From assembly GCF_949987515.2 (NCBI RefSeq), contig NC_082690.1, forward strand, positions 102,546,400-102,610,399: DNA of 64,000 bases, in the 5' to 3' direction. The stretch comes from Delphinus delphis (Eukaryota > Chordata > Mammalia > Artiodactyla > Delphinidae). Under the pieces are notes generated by a model. It saw only the letters and a list, made by a program, of their open reading frames with translations. It was not told where the DNA came from and did no database searches. The position numbers were made by a program, and so were the translations under genes. Below, one piece after another: positions 29,501-44,500 of this stretch (within the stretch, counting starts at the first letter, position 1; each line of letters begins with the position of its first letter).

Positions 29501-29881
29501 TCTTAGGTATTCCTAATCATCCCCACAGCACTACGTTGGTGGTGACTAATTGCTCTGTTTTACCGAGGAGGAAGCTGAGGTGCAGAGAGGTTAGGGACTT
29601 GCTCAAAGCCACGCAGTGAGTGTGGATGTGGCTGGGGTGCAGGGAGCTACTGGGCTGGAGGCCAGGTGGTTGTTTTTGGGGCAGGGGTGCCTACCTCCAT
29701 GGTGGCTGCTGCTGGCTGGCTGCCCCTGCTGGTGACCAGCTTCCCCCAGGAGGCCTGGGGCCGTTTGCTGGTGCTTGCTGGGACCTGGGGGCCTGTCCCC
29801 TGTGGGGCTGGGGCCCAGGCCCCTATCTGCAGGGCTGGAGTCTTCCTGCTCACTCTGCTCAAACTCTGGGATCTGGAACAT
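20392..29881 (-). CDS. BAD: BAD, BH3-only BCL2 antagonist of cell death (168 aa)
   Basis: Pro-apoptotic BH3-only protein that binds BCL-XL and BCL-2 at mitochondria; phosphorylation and 14-3-3 binding hold it inactive in the cytosol. Coding exons on the minus strand: 29881-29695, 21280-21087 and 20517-20392. The protein starts [16 protein letters not shown], carries the BH3 helix [17 protein letters not shown] near residues 105-122, and ends GGPAPSQ, all typical of BAD. Length equals the human 168 aa. The junction reads SFKGLPRP, as I recall for mouse, rather than human SFKKGLPRP. The Akt-type site context is RGRSSSAPP and the BH3 serine in RRMS is kept. The first regulatory site is altered: codon 75 (21243-21245) is TTC, Phe, in [10 protein letters not shown], where other mammals have RSRHSSYPAG. 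The first coding exon's acceptor is at 29890-29891, so a non-coding 5' exon must lie upstream; I could not place it. Confidence 0.96.
21866..22050 (-). repeat. MIR/L2-like repeat
   Basis: Reads as the reverse strand of MIR: CTTTGCAGATGAGAAGACAGAGGC followed by GAGAGGTTAAG and CCCACAGCT. Borders are approximate. Confidence 0.65.
23300..23480 (-). repeat. MIR SINE
   Basis: Clear reverse-strand MIR with CCATTTTACAGAGGAGAAAA, AAGGTCACACAGCTAGTA and CAGAGCTGGGATTCCAACCC segments. Confidence 0.8.
24385..24590 (+). mobile_element. Non-autonomous hAT-like DNA transposon remnant
   Basis: Carries the familiar mammalian interspersed segment GGCAAATGTTTTCTGTAAAG GGCC followed by ATAGTAAATATTTTGGGC and a GGCTGTG...CCAAAATTGTATTTG end. 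I recognise the family as a widespread medium-reiterated DNA transposon but do not assign a subfamily name. Confidence 0.55.
24593..24806 (+). mobile_element. CHR-1-type cetacean SINE
   Basis: Complete tRNA-derived head (GGGACTTCCCCGGTGGCACA, B-box-like GGTTCGAGCCC) followed by the cetacean body GGAGCGGCTGGGCCCGTGAG and CTGTGCTCCGCAACGGGAGA, ending in an interrupted A tail. This body identifies the host as a cetacean-lineage genome. Confidence 0.88.
24807..25175 (+). mobile_element. L1 3'-end fragment interrupted by a SINE remnant
   Basis: TTGAAGTGTAGTCGATTTAC, TTTCAGGTATACAGCAAAGT and TGTCTGTGAGTCTATTTCTG are segments of the artiodactyl/cetacean L1 3' region. Between about 24926 and 24985 it is interrupted by a short CHR-type piece (CCTGATCGGGGAACTAAGAT). 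The element is truncated and non-coding. Confidence 0.65.
25176..25238 (-). mobile_element. Truncated CHR-type SINE, reverse orientation
   Basis: ACCCGTGTCCCCTGCATCGG through CGCCACCAGGGAAGCCC is the reverse complement of the SINE head. Only the 5' part of the element remains. Confidence 0.8.
25677..26016 (+). mobile_element. Long CHR-2-type SINE
   Basis: Head GGCATCCCTGGAGGCGCAGT, then several GAGCCACAACTACTGA units, CCGCAACGAAGAGTAGCCCC and GCAACTAGAGAAAGCCTGCG, with an AATTAATTAATTAAAA tail. About 340 bp, longer than the CHR-1-type copies. Confidence 0.85.
26935..27043 (+). mobile_element. CHR-type SINE fragment
   Basis: GGAATTCCCTGGTGGTCCAG through GGGGAACTAAGATCCCACAA with a degraded 3' end. 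Same subtype as the copy in PLCB3 intron 22. Confidence 0.82.
28476..28697 (+). mobile_element. CHR-1-type SINE with intact target-site duplication
   Basis: Full element from GGGCTTCCCTGGTGGCGCAG to a 27-nt A run. The nine-base duplication CTGGAAGTT flanks it at 28467-28475 and 28698-28706. The long pure A tail suggests a rather young insertion. Confidence 0.9.
28829..28951 (-). mobile_element. CHR-type SINE, reverse orientation
   Basis: A T run followed by GGCTGCGCCGCATGGCTTGC and CCCTGACCAGGGATTGAACC, ending GGGAATTCCC: the reverse complement of the PLCB3 intron 22 subtype. Confidence 0.85.
29490..29625 (-). repeat. MIR SINE fragment
   Basis: TGTTTTACCGAGGAGGAAGC, TGCAGAGAGGTTAGG and CAAAGCCACGCAGTGAGTG follow the MIR reverse strand. 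It ends about 70 bp before the donor side of BAD's first coding exon. Confidence 0.7.
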
Positions 29882-30639
29882 GCTCTGGGCTGCGGGGGTA
29901 AGATGGTAGGTGGTTAGGGCACAGCTGGGGCTAACGGGGGCCGGCGGTGGGGGGGGGGCGCAGGCATCCCTGGCTCCCTCTCCCACCTCAGAACCCCAGG
30001 TCCACCCTGCCTCCCAGGCCCCCATCTGTCCGTTGAGTCTGGCACAGCAGGAAGCTCAACCTACCCACCCAGGATCTAAATCTCTCAGAGCCCTGGGGCG
30101 GTACGGCAGCCCCAGGCCCACACCCAGGCCTCGGCCAGACCCGCCCGTGGTGACGGCACACAGGTCTCACCGCAAGCCCGATCTCGAGGCCCCTGACCCG
30201 GGCCCGCCGCGTCCCTCTAGCACCGAGGGAGCCCGGCCCTAGTTGCCTGGGCAACGGGAACTGTCACCGACACGGCCCAGTCAGCTCTCGAAATGTCACT
30301 AACTGGCCAGCAGGCGGGGCTACTAACGGCCCGGGCCCCGCCCACCACCTTCCTCCTGGGTACCTTCTACGTCTCCGGATGCTCAGCTCCCGACTTCCTT
30401 ATGCCTTGGGCGTGTGTGGGAGCAGATGAGGGGTTCTTTGGGGTCCCCATCTGGAGGCCAGCTCCTGCTGACGAGTCCTTCAGGCCCTCTGGGCCTTAAT
30501 TCCCACCCCTGTATAATGGGGATAATGACACCTCCCTCAGGAGTCGGTGATCCTTGTAAACTGAGTGGTGATTACTGTGGGTGAAGGCACTTTGCAAAGC
30601 CTTAATTGAAGCTCAGCCGTCGGATGCAACTGTTGTTGT

Positions 30640-31460
30640 TGTCACTGCTCCGTCAGAACCGGGTGGCCGGCTCGGGAAGTCCCCCTCCCTTCTTCCCGCG
30701 GTGGAAACCTCGCACCGCCCGCATCAGGGGCGCCACTCCCCGCGCCAACTCGGGAGCACTCGAGATAAGAGAGGGAGCCTTCGCCCTGGCAGGATGACTG
30801 CCCCGGCGCAGAAGGGACAGGGGCCCCTGTGAGGGTGACCATAGGACTCGCGGAGCCTCGCGCCTGGCAGACGGCGGGCCAGGTGAGCGGGAATCGCCGC
30901 CGGCCAGGGAGTGCGCGGGCCGGCTAGCGCGGGCTGCGGGGCCAGGCGGGATAAGGCCCGGGGGGGCGGGCCCCGGAGGCCATCTTGGCTGAGGGCGGAA
31001 GTTTCGTTCAGAGACCGGGTGAAGGGAAGTCGTTACCGCCCCGGGTCGGGCGGCATGATCTCGATTTGAGGATGGGGAAGAGAAGCATGGGAACTGCCGG
31101 CCCCCCAAAGAAGCAAGGGCAGCTGGCCCCGGGCAGTGCCCACCCGGGCACTGGCCGGACGCGGCGCAGCCCGAGCGTCACGGCCGCTCGCCGCCTCTTG
31201 TAACCCCTGACGCCCGCCGGCGGCGCAAGTCGCGCCAATTCTCGAACGGTTCCGCGCCGGGCGCGGCGCGGTTCTGCGTAGCAGGGGCCAGACTCTGAGC
31301 AATTTGCGTAGCGAACGGCGGCCGCGCAGGCGCAGGAGGGGGCGGAGCAGCGGGAGCCGGGGAGCCGGAGCCCCGCGTCCCAGCGACCGGAGCCGGCTAC
31401 CCATCGGCGGCCTGAGGACCCGGCGTCGGTCTCCTCCCGCCCCCCGCGGCTGGGGAGTAG
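30640..31460. promoter_or_regulatory. Shared BAD/GPR137 CpG-island promoter
   Basis: A dense CpG block lies between the BAD start exon (minus, 29881) and the GPR137 start codon (plus, 32011). It contains a YY1 motif at 30979-30989 (GCCATCTTGGC), an ETS site at 30996-31002 (CGGAAGT) and several GC boxes. The head-to-head layout matches the human locus, where the two genes share a promoter region. Start sites of the non-coding first exons cannot be fixed from sequence alone. Confidence 0.65.
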
Positions 31461-32010
31461 ACGCAGTGGGGGGTGGGGTGGGGGCAGCGTCCGGAATCCC
31501 GAGGACGTAAGGCAGAGGCCCTCCCCATCCGGCTTGTTGGAGGGGAAAGAGTCCCCCAGTTTGGGGAGGGGGAGAGCCAGGCGTTGAGCGTCCCCAGCAG
31601 CGGCCGCAACCCTGAGCGGACTGGCGTTGGCCGGCTCTCCCCCTCCTGCCAAGACGACTCCAGCGACCAAGACCAGGGACTCCTCTTCTTCAGACTCTGC
31701 ACCTCCACCCCTCTCCCCACCCCCGGCTCTGAGGCTGGCCCAGAGAGCAGTGCTCCCATCCCCCTCTGCCCTGGAGAGGAAAGGCTGTCCTTCCACACCC
31801 CTGAGTGAGGGGCCCAGGTTGCCTGTGCCCCGCAAAGGCAAGGGTCCCTCTATTCAGGGGGCGAGGGCCTGGCCAGCCACAACTTCTTTCCTCCTGAGCT
31901 CCCCATCTCTGTCTCTGCACCCTACAACTCCCACCCCTCCGTATTTATTTCCCTGGCCCCCTGCCAGCCCCTCCATCTCTGTCTCCGGGATTCAGGCCTC
32001 CCTCCCTGAC

Positions 32011-34648
32011 ATGGAGAGTAACCTGTCTGGCCTGGTGCCTGCTGCTGGGCTGGTGCCTGCGCTGCCGCCCGCCGTGACCCTGGGGCTGACTGCGGCCTAC
32101 ACCACTCTGTACGCCCTGCTCTTCTTCTCCGTCTATGCCCAGCTCTGGCTGGTGCTCCTGTATGGGCACAAGCGTCTCAGCTATCAGACGGTGTTCCTGG
32201 CACTCTGTCTGCTCTGGGCTGCTTTGCGTACCACCCTCTTCTCCTTCTACTTTCGAGATACACCCCGAGCCAACCGTCTGGGGCCACTGCCCTTCTGGCT
32301 TCTCTACTGCTGTCCTGTCTGCCTCCAGTTCTTCACACTGACGCTTATGAACCTCTACTTTGCCCAGGTAACCATGGTGACGGGTGGGGGTGGGCAATGG
32401 GGTGGCAAGCCCCAAGGGCCCCAAAGAATGATGGGCATCTCTGCTCCCAGGTGGTGTTCAAGGCCAAGGCAAAGCGTCGGCCAGAGATGAGCCGAGGCTT
32501 GTAAGTACTCGGGACACTGGTGGGTTCAGCCTCCAGGTCAGGGGCAGGGAGAAGCCCGGTGTCCATTCCTTCCTCCCTGGTAGGTCTGAGGCGAGGACAA
32601 CCCAGAATATTTGTGAAAAGCTTGGAAGAGTTAGGCATCTGGTGCAGATGGCTCAGCAGGGGCATTGCATATGTGAAGGACAACTATAATAGAAACAGTT
32701 GACATACTGTGAAGGGAGAGGGTACCAATGTCATCCATGATGGAGGAAGAGTTGGAGGCTCCAGCCCTTGGAAACTCCAAAGCCAAAGGGCACTTCTGGG
32801 TGACCTTGGGCAGTGATACTCTTGTCATTTGTATAACATCTCACAGTTTATTAAGAGCTTTCACAAACATCTTTAATTTTTACAACTTACCTGTGAAGCT
32901 GTTATTAGCCCCATTTGAGAGGCGACGACACTGAGGCCCAGCAAGGTAAAGCAACACGTTCATGGTCACACACCTGGCAGGAGGCACAGCCAGGGCTTAA
33001 ACCCAGATTTCTGATTCCCAATCCAGTGCTCTTTCTGCTGTACCACAGCCGTCAGTCATCTTCTGACCCCTTTAGCTTCAGTTTCCTCATCTGTAAAACT
33101 AGAGGAGCAGGGTTCAGACTGGATGACCTGAGGTTCTGATGGACACCGGGGTCTCCTGGGGGAGGCTGGGTGGTTGGGGAGCGCCAAGGGTGGTCTTCTG
33201 GGGCTGACCGTGTTGTGGGCCGCAGGCTGGCTGTCCGAGGGGCCTTCGTGGGGGCCTCGCTGCTCTTTCTGCTGGTGAATGTGCTGTGTGCAGTGCTGTC
33301 CCGCCGGCGCCGGGCACAGCCCTGGGCCCTCCTGCTGGTGCGTGTCCTGGTGAGCGACTCCCTGTTTGTTATCTGCGCACTCTCTCTTGCCGCCTGCCTC
33401 TGCCTTGTCGCCCGGCGGGCTCCCTCCACCAGCATCTACCTGGAGGCCAAGGTAGGGCCACAAGGGCTGATGCCTGAGTGTCCTGTGGGGTGTTTGGGGT
33501 CTTCAGAGTAGAGAGAAAGCTGGAGCCTACCCTCCCTAAGGATCCTCTGTTGTCATCTGTGCCAGGGGACCAGCGTGTGCCAGGCAGCTGCGATGGGTGG
33601 CGCCATGGTTCTGCTCTATGCCAGCCGGGCCTGCTACAACCTGGCGGCCCTGGCCTTGGCCCCCCGGAGCCGGCTGGACGCCTTCGATTATGACTGGTAC
33701 AACGTCTCTGATCAGGTGGGCATTCGGCACGTCTGCCGCCTCCTCAGTAGCTGTGGCTCTTGGCCCCAAGCTGGCCTGGGCCCTGTCTGAGTGCCCCATT
33801 GGCACGACTGCAGGTTGGTACAGCCCCTGCCTCCCCACAGGCGGACCTGGTGAACGACCTGGGGAACAAAGGCTACCTGGTGTTTGGCCTCATCCTCTTT
33901 GTGTGGGAGCTGCTGCCCACCACCCTGCTGGTGGGCTTCTTCCGGGTGCACCGGCCCCCGCAGGACCTGGTGAGGGCCAGTGGAGAGGGGCGGCACTGGG
34001 GGTACCTGGGCTGGGTTCTGGGGGTTGGGGGAGGGCAGTGGGGGGCAGGAGGAAGCATCAATGGCGGCTCCCTCCCCCAGAGCACCAGCCGCATCCTCAA
34101 CGGGCAGGTCTTTGGCTCCCGTTCCTACTTCTTCGACCGGGCACACTGCGAGGATGAGGGCTGCTCTTGGGAGCACAGCCGGGGTGAGAGCACCAGGTAG
34201 GAGTCCCGGTTCCACCTCAGGAGCCCTGGGCTCCCGGGTTGCCCCACTGAGCCATGGGGACCTACAGCTGGGCCTTCCCACACCCCCACCCGTGCCACGA
34301 TCTGTACCAGGTGAGGTCCCCTGTGGTTTGCTATTGCTGAAGCCTCCACCTCTCCCTCCAAGATGAAGTTTGCCATAGTCAGAGAGGTCTGGGTCACTGG
34401 GCTCTTCCAGGTGTCTCTCCCTCCCCCAACTCTTGCGACTGTGGTCCTAGTGACTGTCGTGGGACTGAGCCTGTTTCTCTGCCTGCAGCATGTCAGGCAG
34501 CCTAGGCTCCAGCAGCTGGTACGGTGCCATCGGGCGGGAGCCAGGCTGGTGCGGGGGCAGCCAGACGCGGACCACTCCTCTGCTCTTCTCCCAGGTTCTG
34601 GGACCAGGCAGCCACCATCACAGTCTCTACTCTACCCCACAGACGTGA
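32011..34648 (+). CDS. GPR137: GPR137, integral membrane (GPCR-like) lysosomal protein (395 aa)
   Basis: Multipass protein related to TM7SF1/GPR137B/GPR137C; from the literature, the family sits on lysosomes and influences Rag GTPase/mTORC1 location. Coding exons: 32011-32367, 32451-32500, 33226-33451, 33566-33715, 33841-33969, 34081-34196, 34489-34648; all GT-AG and in phase. The protein starts [13 protein letters not shown] and has hydrophobic segments consistent with seven helices (for example in the first exon around [20 protein letters not shown]). It keeps the family signatures [16 protein letters not shown] and VHRPPQDL, and ends [11 protein letters not shown] like human. I chose the ATG at 32011 because it opens the conserved N-terminus; the frame is also open for 128 codons upstream but without an ATG. 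Confidence 0.96.
32820..33045 (-). repeat. MIR/L2-type repeat in GPR137 intron 2
   Basis: CACAGTTTATTAAGAGCTTT, GACACTGAGGCCCAGCAAGG and CATGGTCACACACCTGGCAG follow the MIR reverse strand. It accounts for much of the 725-bp intron. Confidence 0.7.
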
Positions 34649-34920
34649 TCCCCCTTCATCTCCCCGCAGAACACCCAGACCCCAGTCCCTCCCACCCCAG
34701 ACCCCTGTGCCAAGTTCATCTGCCGCTTCTTGCCCGGGATCCCGGGGGCTGTGGCTGCCTTTCCCAGGCCGGCTCCTTGCTACTCCTGTTGTAGTGAGCT
34801 TGTGCTGTCCCTGAGGATGGGGGGCATGGCCCTGGCTGCCAGAGGCTCATAGCCGCCTGGCATGATCTACCACCTCTGCTTCCACACCAGAGCCAGCTAC
34901 CTGTCCTGCACCTGCCGCTC

Positions 34921-34926
34921 AATAAA
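34921..34926 (+). terminator. GPR137: GPR137 poly(A) signal AATAAA
   Basis: AATAAA 273 bp past the stop codon, followed by a TGTGTGCCCCGAGTCTGTT downstream element. Confidence 0.88.
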
Positions 34927-34949
34927 CAGTGTGTGCCCCGAGTCTGTTC

Positions 34950-36540
34950 ACTGCCTGTCAGTTGTCTGCTTGTGTTTCTCACACCGTTGCCTGTTTGGTC
35001 TAAGGCCAATCAGACACCGGCCCTTGAGGGGGGCTGCTGGGCTGGGCAGGGGCCATTTACCTCCCCCGAGGCTGGTGGGTGAGGAGACGGAGGAGCCTGC
35101 AGTCTGAGGGGAAGAGAGACCAGAAGAGAGACCACTCCAGTCCCCTCGCCGCTTGAATAATTTCTACTCTTTCCTCAAGATCTTCAAATTTCACCTCCTT
35201 TATGAAGCCTACCATCTCCAGGTCAGGGAACTGTGTCCCCCCCTCTCGGGTCCCTTGGCACAGTGATTGCATGGCTCCTATGCCTCTTACCCTTAGTGGG
35301 TAGGGATTTCTAGAGACCCTGTTTCCCTGTCATTATGCCCAACCTGGCCTTCAGGTCCAGGAGTTAGTCCAAGGCCTGTGGAGGAGGAGCTGGCCAGTAA
35401 CCAAGCAGCCCCCATCTCCCTAGCAGGTGTGGATTTGGCCAGATGGTTGGTCTGCCCCGACACAGCCTGCCTGGTGGTCCTGGGGGGCCCCTTCCCTGAC
35501 TGTCCCTAATAGTGCAGCCACTGCCCTCTGTAGTCACAGCCCTTACAGATGTCATCTGTCCCTCGGCTGGGAGTCATTTATCAGAGGGTCTGTCTCCTGC
35601 CCATGTGTGTGGCCAATTGTTCCAGCTCCTGGGAGTTCCTGGGGCCTAGCACGGAGCCTGTCTTGAAACCCTTCACCTGGGGCTCTCGTAAGCAGCAGGC
35701 CGCATCTGAGACTCAGAGAGTCGGCTCAAAACTGGACCAACACTTTTTGTTGAAAGGAAAATTGCCAACATTTGTAGGGCACTTAGTTGTGAGTGCCAGG
35801 CTCTGTTTCCAGCATTTACAAATGCCAACCACTTTAATGCTCAGAACAGCAGCCTGAGGGGAGAGTCATCCCTTTTCTTTTCTGTAAGTGGGGACTGGGA
35901 GGTGGGGAGAGTTCGGTAACCTGTCTAGGCCCCCTACTGGTAGAGGATGGCCAGCCTTAGAGCCCATGCTTAAAACCACCCAAGTGAAGGCTGAGGCCCC
36001 CAGGCAAGAGGAGGGTCTTTGGCAAGATCCGAGTTGTAAAGAAATGGGTAAGAGCAGAGAGGAGATGAGTTCCAGGACCTGCCAGGGCCCTGCTGTTCAG
36101 ACAGTGGGGGAGGGAGTGCTGGCACCAGCTCCTGGCTGGGGGATGGGCATGGAAGTGAGGAACAAAAGATGGGGATGCAGGAGGTGCCCCACCTTGATTT
36201 CCCAGAGCTTGGTCCCAACCCTACCTCGGCCAATTACAGGTTGCCCCAGGGGATCCCCCACCCCTTTGTCCCCTGGGGTCTCCTCCCTCATGAGTGCAGA
36301 GCCCAAGGGCCAGGCTGTCCCTCGGGGCGGGGAGCTGAGGGCCCTTCCCACCTGGTAGTGGGCCTGGAAGATGCTGGGAGATTAGAGTGGAGCCTGTCCG
36401 AAGAGGTGAGCCGGCTGATGTCCAAGTTGGGGCCGTGCCGCTGGCCACGCTGGCTGGCCAACAGGGCAGAACCAGGGCCCCGGTCTGAGACTCCAGGCCT
36501 GACCCAACGGCGACCCCTCCCGGGCTCCTCTGCCACTCAT
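34950..36540. other. Spacer between GPR137 and KCNK4
   Basis: No coding exon with conserved sequence is seen. The middle holds a short MIR-like fragment (near 35750-35960). The right end merges into the KCNK4 CpG island. Confidence 0.55.
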
Positions 36541-36549
36541 CTCCCGGGA

Positions 36550-37620
36550 CCGGCCAGGATTGGGGGGCTGGGCAGCCGCAGGTAAGGGTCTGCGGAGAGC
36601 TGCGCCGGAGGCGAGGGCGAGGCACAGCAGAGGGAAGCGCGGCGCTGGAGGGGTTAAATGAGGGAGGAGGGGGGCTTCTGGCGGCGGGAGGGGGTCCCAG
36701 CACCGGCGGCCGCCCGCTCCGCCCCTGCCGCTGCCGCCGCCTCCGCGGCCCAGCCGGCAGGCACCGGCGAGGCCGTGCCGGAGCCCGGGCCGCAGCCGCA
36801 GCCGCAGCGGGGCAGACAGTGAGTGTGGGGCGGAGAGGGCGGGCGCGCTGGCGCGGAGAGGGAGTGCGGGGCGGCGAAGGGCGCCGGCCGGGCTCCGGGG
36901 CTGGGGCGCGCAGGGGGCGACCGGCCGGCAGAGGCGCCCACCTCCCCGTTCGTGGGCGCCTCTGGGAGTTCTGCGGCCGCGCATCCAGCCGCCGCCCGTC
37001 ACGCTCCGAGGCGTCGGCGTGAAGACGCGGGGAGGCCGTGGGAGCGAGTGGCGGGGGTGCGGTGTCTGGGCAGTGGGCGCTGCGCGGTGGCCCCAAGGTC
37101 TGGGTATGTGTGTATGTGAGTGTGTGCACACAAGTGTGTGGGCCTCTGGGGGCCTTGGCCCGGCGCGCGCGGCCCTGAGCGTCCGGTGTGCCCGAGAGGC
37201 CGGGGAGTGTGCAGGTGGAGTGTGTGTGTGCGTGCAGCCCGGGCAGAGGCGCCGCCTGGAGCCGCAGGGTGGAGCGTGGGCGCGCGGGTCTTTGTGCCCG
37301 CGTGTGTGCGCGAGGGCGCCGCCCCCCTCTGTCCCGGGGGCTGACAGCTGTCCAGGGGATGCTGCACTGGTCCGGCCCTGGTCGCCCCCACCGCGCTGCT
37401 TCCCGGAACCCAGTACCCTCCCTTCCCCTCCGCCCTGCCTCGCCTCTGCGCAGCGATCCGGACCCGCCCCAGGGTTCCTCGAAAGCCCAGCGGGGCGCTG
37501 GAGGACCCTGGAGGCTCCCCGCCCGGTCCATCGCGTCTAGAAGAGGAGCGAGGAGAGTTAGGGGGGGAGGGAGAAACCGCGAAGATGCTGCCGCAGCCTC
37601 AGCGGACGAGCCGGGACCCG
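36550..37620 (+). promoter_or_regulatory. KCNK4: KCNK4 upstream CpG island and likely promoter
   Basis: Strongly CpG-rich, with a GTGTGTG-rich patch around 37100-37240. It lies about 0.5-1.5 kb before the acceptor at 38035-38037 that begins the first KCNK4 coding exon (38038 on), so one or more non-coding first exons probably start here. The long antisense open frame across it is a by-product of GC richness. Confidence 0.6.
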
Positions 37621-37988
37621 CCACCCCCGTCCCCGCCCTGCACAGTCCTCTGTGCCCCCTCAGCCTCCAGCTGGAAGGCGGGTTCCCCAGGCCCCCTCCA
37701 CGCCCCCAGCATTTCCTCGCTCGTCCTGCCTCTCCCTCGGCAGGCTCGGTCTCTCTTTCCCCCTTCCACTCTCCTTCCCGGTGCCCTCTTATCTTCTCAC
37801 ACCCTGGAGTCCCTGGACAGGGGCTGAGGGCCGGGCAGTGGAGGTAAGGGGGAGGACAGCGGTGGGGGGACTGGGTGTGTCCTGGTACCAAGTGTCCGGC
37901 CAGAGGGATGTGAGGAGAAGACGTCTGTGGGTAGTAGGGCTGGGGGCTCCAAGACCATTGGGTGTGTAGGGGTTGGAGGAGGGTGTAG

Positions 37989-43784
<5,796 letters not shown>

Positions 43785-44046
43785 GGGCAAGACCCCTGCC
43801 CGGGCCTCTCCAAGGGCTCCGTTCTTGCTCTCTCCCCGGCATGCTCTGCTTGTTTAACCAAAGAGCCCTCTCTCGACCGACCTGGCTGAAACCTGGGGAG
43901 GAGGCTACGGCTTGCTTGTCTGCCACTCTCTGCTCCTGGCCCCCTCCTCACTTCATCCATTTCCAGAACCCCAAGGCTTTCTGTCTCGTTGTCCGTCTGG
44001 GCCTGTCCCTCACAACATCTCACGACTGTGCCTCAAAGCCTGCATC

Positions 44047-44052
44047 AATAAA
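44047..44052 (+). terminator. KCNK4: KCNK4 poly(A) signal AATAAA
   Basis: AATAAA 263 bp past the KCNK4 stop codon and only 449 bp before the CATSPERZ start codon. Confidence 0.85.
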
Positions 44053-44500
44053 CGAAAACAGTCTGCATCGCTGCGGGCGTGGAGCTCCGGGGACGCGAGA
44101 GGGTGTGCGAGTGCTTGCGTCGTCGGGCCACCTCCGGGGCAAGTCAGGCCCCCCCCCACGACCCCCAGGCCGAACCCTCCCCCCCACCACCACCCGAACC
44201 ATCGGTCAAGGCGTGGCACTCTTGTCTGTGCTTGGACCGGTGTCTCTGCCTGGAGGTTAAGGATAGGGTCTGGCATGGGGATCTGCCAAGATGGGCGGTG
44301 CGTCCATCCTCAGTACAGCTATGGGGGCAGGGATGGGGAGACATAACGGCATCTAGTGTGGAGGGCTGTAGCTTGAACCTTCCCCGCGCGAGACCCCCAT
44401 CGCCATTCTGGACGGGACCCTGCCCCTCCCCCTTCCTGGAGCGTGACCCCCTCCGCCTCGCCCCGAGGCCTTTGGCGACTGGGTCCGTTGGGGCGGAGCC

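Larger units (their letters stand above)
21281..29694. other. BAD: Large SINE-rich BAD intron
   Basis: This 8.4-kb intron between BAD coding exons 1 and 2 holds no supported exon of another gene. It is filled with MIR/L2 fragments (about 21866-22050, 23025-23110, 23300-23480), a hAT-like remnant, an L1 3' fragment and at least six CHR-type SINE copies in both orientations. Confidence 0.7.

Noticed and set aside
36221..37891. 556-codon open frame on the minus strand across the KCNK4 promoter
   Set aside because: It lies wholly in a CpG island, is low complexity (Pro, Arg, Ala), has no conserved family features, and GC-rich DNA lacks stop codons by chance.
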